Shown: one piece after another, positions 17,836 through 26,800 of the stretch
How the letters are laid out: each line of letters opens with the position of its first letter
Numbering within the stretch: position 1 is the first letter of the stretch
Origin: Corallococcus interemptor
GTDB lineage: Bacteria > Myxococcota > Myxococcia > Myxococcales > Myxococcaceae
Direction of reading: 5' to 3'
Assembly (NCBI RefSeq): GCF_003668875.1
Contig: NZ_RAWM01000023.1
Location: forward strand, 27,574 to 91,573
Length of the DNA: 64,000 nucleotides
Made by a program: the position numbers and the translations under genes
The notes under the pieces: generated by a model
Seen by the model: the letters and a program-made list of their open reading frames with translations, nothing else
The model's database searches: none
Told to the model about the DNA's origin: nothing

Positions 17836-20800
17836 TCAGGCCGCGTCCTCGCTGCTGCTGCTGTCACCACCGTCACCGCCGCCCGCGTCTTCCAGAATCG
17901 CGAGCAGCTCCGCCACCTGTTCGTCCGACAGCTGGTCCATGTTCTCCAGCAGCTTCTCCGCCTCGGCCGCCGTGACCTTCTGCTTCGCGGCGGGCGTGGC
18001 CACCGGCTGCGCGGGCACCAGGGGCTGCGTGGGCGTGGCGCCCTCCACGGAGTAGCCCAGGCGCTCAATCACCGCGTGGGTGGAGGCATCGAAGGGGCGG
18101 GGCCACTTGATGCGCTTCCAGGACTCGCCCATCTTCTTCTCGATGCCCTGGTGCTGGAGGATGTTCGGGTCGCCCAGGCCGCCCATCATGCGGTCCTTCT
18201 TGCCGTCGTACGGCTGGACCATGCGCTCGTCGAACTCGAGCCCCAGGAAGTGGGCCACGCCGGTCATCACCTTCGTGGGGTCCGCGACCAGGTCCTCGTA
18301 GCGCACCCAGTGGCAGCGCTCACGGCCGATGCCGTCGAAGAAGTTGAGCAGGTTCCGGTTGGACAGGGCCCACACCGTCTCCGCCACCACGTAGGGGTCC
18401 ACGTCCGCGTCGCCGAAGAGGCCGGCGGCGAAGAGGCGGTCGAAGCGCATCCGGAGGATGGACTCCATCACCGGGAGCGGGTGGCGGTAGAGGTAGATGT
18501 ACTTGTTGCCCTCGAACATCCGCTCCGCGCGCTCCAGCGTCTCCACGTCCATGGCGTACGTGGGCGTCTTGTCCACGAGCAGCCGGGGCGCGGACTTCTC
18601 CTGGAGGCGGCGGTAGACGTCCTGCGCGGACACGTCATCCGCGACCAGCCGGTCCACCAGCGCGGCGCCGGCGGGCGAGTCCAGCTTCTCCAGCTCCATG
18701 AGCGCCCACTGCAGGCCGCCCGTGGTCCACTCCATCTCAGAGCCGAAGCCGATGTTCTGGCGCCACTCGCGCATGCTCTCGAAGAAGAGCAGGTTCACTT
18801 CCGGCGGGCAGAACAGCCGCGGGTGTCCCGCGAGCATCACGCGGAACAGCGTGGAGCCGGCGCGAGGGCTGGAGTGCACGAACACCATGGGCGGGTTCTT
18901 CTTCGCCGTGTTGGTGCGCTGCACGCCGGACACCTCGGCGCGGTAGGGCTTCAGCGGGTACGCGGACAGCGGCTTGTTCTCCGCGAAGCGCTGCGGGTCC
19001 TGCAGGCGGTCCATCTCCACCAGCAGGTACTTCGACAGCTCCGGGATGGACGGGTGCGCCTGCACCTCGTGCGGGTAGAGCTGGAACTTGAAGTCCTGCC
19101 GCAGGTCGTACTCCAGCTCCGCGCCCAGCGCGTGCAGGTCGTACCCCTTGAGGCTGCCGTCCGCGGGCAGCTTGTCCTGCGGGATGCGCAGGCCCTCGGA
19201 GATGTGGTGGCGCAGGTACTCGGTGAGCAGCGCGGGGCGCTCGGTGGGGAACGCGGTGCGCAGGCGCTCCGCGATGGGCTTCTCCGTGGAGGCCGCGCGC
19301 TTGCCCAGCTCCTGCTCCACGCGCCCGGCGACGCCCGCGACGGTGGGCGTCTCGAAGAGGCCGCGCAGTGACAGGTCCACCTTCAGCACCGCGTGGATGT
19401 GGTTGCGCAGCTGCGTGGCCAGCAGCGAGTGGCCGCCCAGCTCGAAGAAGTTGTCGTTGATGCCGATGCCGTCGATGCCCAGCACCTGCTCCCAGATGCC
19501 CGCGACGGTCTTCTCCAGCTCCGTGCGAGGCGCGGCGTAGGGCGTGAGGATGGAGGGACGGGCGTGCTTGTTGCCCTTCGCTGCGTCCTTCTTGCCCTTC
19601 TCCGCCTTCGTGGCCCGAGGCCCCTGACGGCGGCGCGCGGCCAGGTCACCGGTGGAGACGGCCAGCCGGCCGCCCTCGCCGTGCGACAGCGCGCGGCGCA
19701 GCGCCTCCAGGCCTTCGGCGGGCTGGATGGCGAACTGGGCCAGCGTGGGGGACAGCTCCGCCATGGCCTGCGCGTCCGCGAACTGCCACGCGTCCCAGTC
19801 CACGCTCAGCCACGGGTAGGCGAAGCCCTCCGTGCGGCTTTCCGCGAAGGCGTCCATGAAGGCGCTGGCGGAGGCCTGCGCCACCTGGCCCAGGCCGCCC
19901 AGCACGGACGACAGCGACGACACGAGGAGGCAGAACGCGGGGCCTTCCTTCGGCAGCACCTGCTCCAGCACGCGCACGCCGTGCACCTGCGGGCGGAAGT
20001 GCCAGGCGCACTCGTCCGGGCCTGTCTCCGCGATGGTGCCCAGCGTGGCGCCCTGCATGCCGCCCGCCGCGTGGATGACGCCGTCGATGCGGCCGAAGCG
20101 CGCCACCGCCGCGTCCACCACGCCGCGCATGGACTCCACGTCGGTGAGGGCCGCGGGCAGCACCAGCATCTCCACGCCCGTGCGCTCCAGGGCCAGCGCG
20201 CGCTGGATGCGGCGGGACACCGCGTCCTCGACGCCGTGCTTCTCCACCCACGCCGTCCACTGGCCGCGGCTGGGGAAGTCCGGCGTCTCCACCAGGGTCA
20301 GCTTCGCGTGGTGCACCGTGGCCAGCTCGGACGCCAGCGCGTGGCCGATGCCGGTGAGGCCGTCGGTGATGAGGTACGCACCACCGTCGCGCAGGACCTC
20401 GGCGCCGGCCGCCTCCAGGCGCACGGGCTCGAAGGTCTGCACCCAGCGCTGACGGCCACGCAGGGCCACCACCGCGTCACGCGGTTCGGCACCCAGCTCC
20501 GTGGCCAGCCGGTCCACGACCGCGCCCGCGTCGCCGGGCACCACGTCCACGAAGCGGCAGGAGAGGTTCGGGTACTCCTGCGGCAGCACGCGCGAGGGGC
20601 CCACCAGCAGGGCCTGCTCCGGCAGCTGCGCATCCGCCTGCTCCACGCGGGCGGAGCGGCTGGTCACCACGGACCAGGTGAGCGGCTCCAGGTGGCCCGT
20701 CTCGCTCAGGGCACGGGCGAGGAACAGCTGGCTGTGGAAGCCGACGTCCAGTGACGCGGGCTCCTTCGACAGGCTCCACAGGTGCACGACGTTGGAGAAC

Positions 20801-23796
20801 GCGCGGCCCTGCTTCTTCAGCGCCTCCAGCACCGCGCAGTAGTCCTCGCGGCGCGCCGGATCCACCGTGAACGAGCCATCCGGGCGCTGCTCGAAGCGCG
20901 CGCCGGGGACGACGCGGAAGATGTCCCCCCCCAGCTTCGGCGCCAGGGCCTCCGCCACGCCGGTGTCATCCGCGAGCACCAGCCAGCCCGCGCCCGCCGC
21001 GTCCTTCGCCTTGGGCAGCGGGGACAGCTTCCACGACGGCGCGTAGAACCAGTCCGCCACGTCCGGGCGCTTCGTCAGCGACGCGGGCGCGTCCGCGCGG
21101 GCACCGCCGCCCAGCGGCTTCGCGTCAATCCAGTAGCGCTCGCGCTGGAAGGGGTAGGTGGGCAGCGGCACGCGGCGGCGCTGCTCGTTGGACGCGAAGC
21201 CCTTCCAGTCCACCGTCACGCCGTTGAGCCACAGCCGGCCCAGCGCGCCCAGCAGCACCTGGAGGTCCGGAGCCTGCTCGCGAGGATGCCGCGTGGAGGC
21301 GATGAGCACGCGCGCTTCCGCGCCCGGCTGCTGCTTCGCCAGCGTGGTGAGCACCGTACCGGGGCCCACTTCCAGGAGCGCCGCCTGCGGCCACTTGCGG
21401 GACAGCTCCTGGAGGCCCGCGGAGAAGCGCACGGCCTGGCGCAGGTGCGTGGCCCAGTAGTCCGGATCCGTCGCCTGCGCGGCCTCAATCCAGGTGCCCG
21501 TCACGTTGGACAGGAAGGGCAGGCCAGGCGCGCTGAGCTTCACCTGGCGCACGCGCGCGGTGAAGGCCGCGAGGATGGGGTCCATCATCGCGGAGTGGAA
21601 CGCGTGCGACGTGTGCAGCCGCGACACCTCCACGCCCTGCGCCTCCAGCTTCGCCTGGAGCGCGTCCACCGCGTCGGTGGGGCCCGCCACGACGGTGAAG
21701 CCCGGCGCGTTCACCGCCGCCACGCTGAGGTTCGCGGGGAGCAGCGGCTTGAGCGCGGACTCCTCCAGCTTCGCGGACAGCATGGAACCCGACGGCAGCC
21801 CCTGCATCAGCTTGCCGCGCGCGGCCACCAGCGCCAGCGCGTCGTCCAGGGTGAACACGCCCGCGAGGCACGCGGCCACGTACTCACCGATGCTGTGCCC
21901 CAGCATCGCGGAGGGCTTCACGCCCCAGGCCATCCACAGCTTCGCCAGCGCGTACTCCACGGCGAAGAGCGCGGGCTGCGTCAGCTCCGTGCGCGTCAGC
22001 GCCTGCGTCGCGGCCTCCGCCTTGGAGGCCTCCGGGAACAGCACCGTGCGCAGGTCCAGGCCCAGGTGCGACGTCAGCTTGTCCGCGCACGCGTCCAGGT
22101 GCCGCTTGAAGGTGGGCTCGGACGCATACAGGTCGCGCGCCATGCCCACGTACTGCGAGCCCTGGCCGGGGAACAGGAAGGCCACCGGCCGCTCGTGCAC
22201 GTCCGGCGTGTGCGTCCACTGGCGCGGGCTGCCCTCCACGTCCAGCGCCGCGAGCGCGTCGTCGCGGTCGCGGCACACCAGCACGCGCCGCTTCGCCATG
22301 GCCTGACGGCCCGCCTGGAGCGTGAAGGCCACGTCCGCCAGCGCCTGCGCGGGGTGTGCCTTCAGGTGCGCGGCCAGGTTCTTCGTCGCCGCGTCCAGCG
22401 CCGCGTCGCTCTTCGCGGACAGCACCAGCAGCTGCGCGGGCCGGGACGCGCCGGAGGGCGGAAGGGCCGGAGCCTCCTCCAGCACGACGTGCGCGTTGGT
22501 GCCGCCCACGCCGAAGGAACTCACGCCCGCGCGGCGCGGGTGCTTGGGGTTCGCCTGCCAGTCCGTGAGCTTCGAGTTGACGAAGAACGGACCGCCCGAG
22601 AACGGAATCTCCGGGTTGACCTCCGTGACGTGGAGGCTGGGCGGAATCTGGCGGTTCTCCAGCGTCATCACCGCCTTGATGAGGCTGGACACGCCGGCCG
22701 CGTTGGCCAGGTGGCCGATGTTGCTCTTGAGCGAGCCCACCGGAATCTTCGGAGGGTTCGCCTTCGCCGCCGCCGAGCGGAACTTGAACGCCTTGTTGAG
22801 CGCGCGCACCTCGATGGGGTCGCCCATCTTCGTGCCGGTGCCGTGCGCCTCCAGGTAGCCGATGGTCTCCGGGGCCACGCCCGCGGCGCCCAGGGCCTCG
22901 GTGATGACGGTGGCCTGGCCCTCCACGCTGGGGGCGGTGAAGCCCACCTTCAGCGCGCCGTCGTTGTTGATGGCGCTGCCCTTGATGATGGCGTGGATGT
23001 GGTCGCCGTCTTCAATGGCGTCCGCCAGCCGCTTGAGCACCACCACGCCCACGCCGCTGCCGAACACCGTGCCCTCCGCCTTCGCGTCGAACGCGCGGCA
23101 GTGGCCGTCCGGGGACACGATGCCGCCGGGCACGAAGGGGTAGCCCTCCGGGTGCTTCACGTGCACGGACACGCCGCCGGCAAGGGCCAGGTCGCACTCT
23201 TCATTCAAGAGGCTCTGGCAGGCCGCGTGCGTGGCCACGAGCGACGTGGAGCACGCGCTGGTGATGGAGTAGCTGGGGCCGCGCAGGTTGAGCTTGTACG
23301 CGACGCGGGTGGCCAGGAAGTCGCCGCCGTTGTTCACGTCCACCTGCACCTGGTCCATGCCGCTCAGCTGGTCGAAGTTGGGGACCAGGTGGAACACCAG
23401 GTACGTGTTCGTGGCCGCGCCCGCGAACACGCCGATGGAGCCGTCGAAGCCCTCGGGCGTGTGGCCCGCCTTCTCCAGCGCCTCCCACGCGCACTCCAGG
23501 AAGACGCGGTGCTGCGGATCCATCAGCTCCGCCTCGCGGGGCGTGAAGCCGAAGAAGCCCGCGTCGAACAGCTCCATGCCGGCCAGCGCGGCGCTGGCCT
23601 TCACGTGGCGCGGGTCCTTGCGCAGGACGGGGTCCACGCCCAGCTTCTCCAGCTCCGCGTCGGGTACGGGCTGGATGGACTCCACGCCGTCGCGCAGGTT
23701 CTTCCAGAAGGAGTCCAGGTCGGGAGCGCCGGGGAAACGTCCGGCCATGCCGACGATGGCGATGGCCTGCGCGTCGATGTTCGATTCAGCGGACAT
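17836..23796 (-). CDS. Type I PKS with embedded sulfotransferase: KS-AT-KR-ACP-degenerate ACP-ST
   Basis: 1986 residues. KS 12-435 is intact (Cys182, His318, His362). AT about 535-870 has Ser635 and HAFH (malonyl). KR about 910-1390 is probably dead: cofactor motif altered to TDGLTGIG, Tyr replaced by Gln1307, Asn by Ser, Lys by Gln. ACP Ser1457. Residues 1505-1600 look like a second carrier fold, but its DSL motif reads GYDLHAL, so Leu stands where the phosphopantetheine Ser should be. Residues 1636-1915 are a PAPS-dependent sulfotransferase like that of CurM: 5'-phosphosulfate loop SSPRAGSTLFRVMLAGHP, 3'-phosphate motif RHPLPVMESILRMR, and the late GDPNILQH signature. The tail ends in a LSDEQVAELLAILED docking helix, matching the next NRPS gene 2 bases downstream. 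Unlike CurM there is no thioesterase. Confidence 0.92.
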   Translation of the reverse strand: MSAESNIDAQAIAIVGMAGRFPGAPDLDSFWKNLRDGVESIQPVPDAELEKLGVDPVLRKDPRHVKASAALAGMELFDAGFFGFTPREAELMDPQHRVFLECAWEALEKAGHTPEGFDGSIGVFAGAATNTYLVFHLVPNFDQLSGMDQVQVDVNNGGDFLATRVAYKLNLRGPSYSITSACSTSLVATHAACQSLLNEECDLALAGGVSVHVKHPEGYPFVPGGIVSPDGHCRAFDAKAEGTVFGSGVGVVVLKRLADAIEDGDHIHAIIKGSAINNDGALKVGFTAPSVEGQATVITEALGAAGVAPETIGYLEAHGTGTKMGDPIEVRALNKAFKFRSAAAKANPPKIPVGSLKSNIGHLANAAGVSSLIKAVMTLENRQIPPSLHVTEVNPEIPFSGGPFFVNSKLTDWQANPKHPRRAGVSSFGVGGTNAHVVLEEAPALPPSGASRPAQLLVLSAKSDAALDAATKNLAAHLKAHPAQALADVAFTLQAGRQAMAKRRVLVCRDRDDALAALDVEGSPRQWTHTPDVHERPVAFLFPGQGSQYVGMARDLYASEPTFKRHLDACADKLTSHLGLDLRTVLFPEASKAEAATQALTRTELTQPALFAVEYALAKLWMAWGVKPSAMLGHSIGEYVAACLAGVFTLDDALALVAARGKLMQGLPSGSMLSAKLEESALKPLLPANLSVAAVNAPGFTVVAGPTDAVDALQAKLEAQGVEVSRLHTSHAFHSAMMDPILAAFTARVRQVKLSAPGLPFLSNVTGTWIEAAQATDPDYWATHLRQAVRFSAGLQELSRKWPQAALLEVGPGTVLTTLAKQQPGAEARVLIASTRHPREQAPDLQVLLGALGRLWLNGVTVDWKGFASNEQRRRVPLPTYPFQRERYWIDAKPLGGGARADAPASLTKRPDVADWFYAPSWKLSPLPKAKDAAGAGWLVLADDTGVAEALAPKLGGDIFRVVPGARFEQRPDGSFTVDPARREDYCAVLEALKKQGRAFSNVVHLWSLSKEPASLDVGFHSQLFLARALSETGHLEPLTWSVVTSRSARVEQADAQLPEQALLVGPSRVLPQEYPNLSCRFVDVVPGDAGAVVDRLATELGAEPRDAVVALRGRQRWVQTFEPVRLEAAGAEVLRDGGAYLITDGLTGIGHALASELATVHHAKLTLVETPDFPSRGQWTAWVEKHGVEDAVSRRIQRALALERTGVEMLVLPAALTDVESMRGVVDAAVARFGRIDGVIHAAGGMQGATLGTIAETGPDECAWHFRPQVHGVRVLEQVLPKEGPAFCLLVSSLSSVLGGLGQVAQASASAFMDAFAESRTEGFAYPWLSVDWDAWQFADAQAMAELSPTLAQFAIQPAEGLEALRRALSHGEGGRLAVSTGDLAARRRQGPRATKAEKGKKDAAKGNKHARPSILTPYAAPRTELEKTVAGIWEQVLGIDGIGINDNFFELGGHSLLATQLRNHIHAVLKVDLSLRGLFETPTVAGVAGRVEQELGKRAASTEKPIAERLRTAFPTERPALLTEYLRHHISEGLRIPQDKLPADGSLKGYDLHALGAELEYDLRQDFKFQLYPHEVQAHPSIPELSKYLLVEMDRLQDPQRFAENKPLSAYPLKPYRAEVSGVQRTNTAKKNPPMVFVHSSPRAGSTLFRVMLAGHPRLFCPPEVNLLFFESMREWRQNIGFGSEMEWTTGGLQWALMELEKLDSPAGAALVDRLVADDVSAQDVYRRLQEKSAPRLLVDKTPTYAMDVETLERAERMFEGNKYIYLYRHPLPVMESILRMRFDRLFAAGLFGDADVDPYVVAETVWALSNRNLLNFFDGIGRERCHWVRYEDLVADPTKVMTGVAHFLGLEFDERMVQPYDGKKDRMMGGLGDPNILQHQGIEKKMGESWKRIKWPRPFDASTHAVIERLGYSVEGATPTQPLVPAQPVATPAAKQKVTAAEAEKLLENMDQLSDEQVAELLAILEDAGGGDGGDSSSSEDAA

Positions 23797-23835
23797 GGGG
23801 TGTGCTCGGGCTTCGAAAGGTGGGGGAGGGGACGG

Positions 23836-26800
23836 CTACTCCTCGTCGGTGGCGCCTTCGCCCCGGCGATTCGCGCGGCGCGCACGGCGGCGCTCCCCGC
23901 GGCTGAGCGCCTCGGTCTCCTCGGGCGCGGCTTCCGTGTCCTCGCTGCCGCTGGCGGCCTTGAGCAGCCTGGCCAGCGCCCCCACGGTGGGGCCTTCGTA
24001 GAGGGTGACGGCCGGCAGCGCGACGCCGAACTGCTCGCGCACGCGGGCAATCAGCTTCACGCCGACGAGCGAGTTGCCACCCAGCTCGAAGAAGTTGTCG
24101 TGCACGCCGACCTGGTCGATGCCCAGCGTCGTCTGCCACAGCTGGGCGATCTGCTCCTCCAGCGCGTCGCGCGGCGGCACATAGGCGTTCTGGAGCGTGG
24201 GCCGGGGCGTGGTGCCCAGGGCCGAGCCCACGTCCTGCTTCTTCGCCTGTTCCTGCTCCTGAGCCGCGGCCGGCTGCGCCCACTTGCGAGCGCGGGCGCG
24301 CAGGTTGCTCGTGGACACGGCCACGTGGGACACGGCGCCCAGCTGGAAGAGCTGCTCGAAGGCGTCCTCGCCCTCGGAGGCCGTGATGGCCAGCGCGCCG
24401 AACGGGCTCTGCGCGCCGCCCGCGCGGGACTCGTACTGCCACGCGTCCCAGCCCACGCTCATCCACGGCACCGGCGACGTCTGCGCCTGCTTGGTGGCGA
24501 ACGCGTCCATGAAGGACGTGGCCGCCGAGTACGACGCCAGGCCCAGTCCGCCCAGCACCGCCGCCAGCGACGACGACAGCACGCAGAAGTCCAGCGCGCG
24601 TCCGCGCACCGCCTCCTCCAGCGCGTACAGCCCGCGCACGCGGCCATGGAACGTGTCGCGCACGTCCTCGGGGCGAGTGTCCGGGATGGCGCGGAAGAGC
24701 GCCTGGCCCACGTCACCCGCCGCGAACACCACGCCGTGCAGCGCGCCGAAGTGCGTCAGCGCCGCGTCCACCGCCTCCTTCACCTGGACCTTGTTGCCCG
24801 CGTCCACGGCGACGGTGTGCACCTGGGCGCCCAGCGCCTCCAGCTCGCGCACCTGACGGATGCGGCGGGAGACGGCGTCGTCCTCGCCATGCGCGGACAG
24901 GTGCGCGTCCCACTGCGAGCGCTCCGGCAGCGCCGTGCGGCCCGCGAGCACGAGCTTCGCCTTCGCGCGCTTCGCCAGCGACTTCGCGTGGGAGAAGCCC
25001 AGCGTGCCGAACCCGCCGATGAGCAGGTACACGCCCCCATCGCGCAGCGGCAGTTGTGCGCTGCGAGGCGCGTCCGCCGGCACGTGCTCGAAGTGCTGCA
25101 CCCACCGGGCGCCGCCGCGGTACGCGATGACGTTCTCCAGCTTGGAGGGCGTGGCGGCCTCGGACAGCAGGGCCTCCACCAGCGCCGTCTCCTGCCAGCT
25201 GCCGGAGTGCGGCAGGCGCACGTCCACGGCCTTCGCGGACAGGTGGCCGTACTCCTGCGGAATCACGCGCACCGGGCCCAGCACGGTGGACAGCTCCGGG
25301 TTCGGAGCCTCGTCGCCCAGCGCCTGCATGCGGTTCGTCACCGCGACCAGCGACACGGGACGCGTGCCGGGCTGACGGCCCAGGGCCTGCGCCAGGGACA
25401 ACAGCCCCAGGAAGCCCTTGCCCAGCGCGGACTCGAAGTCCGCCTCGCCGTGCACGTCGCCCAGGCCCAGCGTGCCCAGGTGCAGCACGTGGTCCGGAGC
25501 GCGGCCCTGCGCGGTCAGCGCCTCCAGCACCGTGGCCTCGCCACCCAGCGCGAGCGACCAGTGGTGCTCGTCGTGCTTCGCGGTGACGGCGGCCGGGGTG
25601 ATGCGCACCACGTCCTGGCCGGCCTCGCCCAGCTTGAGCGCGAGCCGCGCGCCCAGGCCCTCGTTGGAGTCATCCGGGAGCAGCAGCCACCAGGTGGCCT
25701 TCTTCTCACTCCAGGTGCCCTGCGGCGACGGCAGCGCGCGCTGCCACGACGGCAGGTAGAACCAGCGGGCCACGGGCTGCTTCTGATCCGCGGAGGCCCA
25801 CTCGGAGCGCTCGCCGTCGGCGGCGGTCTCCTTGCGCGGGTCCACCCAGTGCTTCTGACGCTCGAAGGGGGACGTGGGCAGCGCGATGCGGCGGCGCTTC
25901 TCACCACCCCGGAACGCGTCCCAGTCCGCCTCCACGCCCTCCAGCCACAGCCGGCCCAGCGTGCCCAGCACGTGGTCCAGGTCCGCGACCTGCTCCTTGG
26001 GGTGGCGCAGCGAGTTGATCAGCGCGTGCTTCGCGCCCTTGTCCGGGTGCTGCCGCGCCAGCGTCACGAGCGTGTTGCCCGGGCCGACCTCCAGCAGGAT
26101 GGCGTCGGACTCCTTCAGCAGCTCGCCCACGCCGTCCGCGAAGCGCACCGCGCCGCGCAGGTGCTTGGCCCAGTAGTCAGGGCTCGTGGCCTGCTCGGCG
26201 GTCACCCAGGTGCCGGTGACGTTGGACAGGTAGGGCTTCGCCGGCGCCTTCCGGGCCACCTTGCGCACCGCCTCGCGGAAGGCGTCCAGGATGGGGTCCA
26301 TCATCGCCGAGTGGAACGCGTGCGACGTGTGCAGTCGCGAGGACGCCAGGCCCTGGAGCTTCAGCGTCTCCACGAACGCGTCGATGAGCGGCGTGGGGCC
26401 GGCGACGACGCACGTGGCCGGGCTGTTCACCGCCGCCACGGACAGGCCCTCGGGGAGCATGGGCGTGACGTGCTCTTCCGGCAGGGACACCGCGAGCATG
26501 GAGCCCGCGGGCAGGGACTGCATCAGCCGGCCGCGCGCGGCCACCAGGGCCAGCGCGTCATCCAGGCTGAACACGCCCGCGAGGCACGCGGCCACGTACT
26601 CACCGATGCTGTGGCCCACCATCGCGTGCGGCGTCACGCCCCACGACTCCCAGAGCTTCGCCAGCGCGTACTCGATGACGAACAGCGCGGGCTGGGTGAG
26701 GCCCGTCTGCTTCAGGCGCTCCGACGCCAGCTCGCGCGACTCCGCGGCCGGGTAGAGCACCGTGCGCAGGTCCAGGCCCAGGTGCGGCTTGAGCTTCTCC

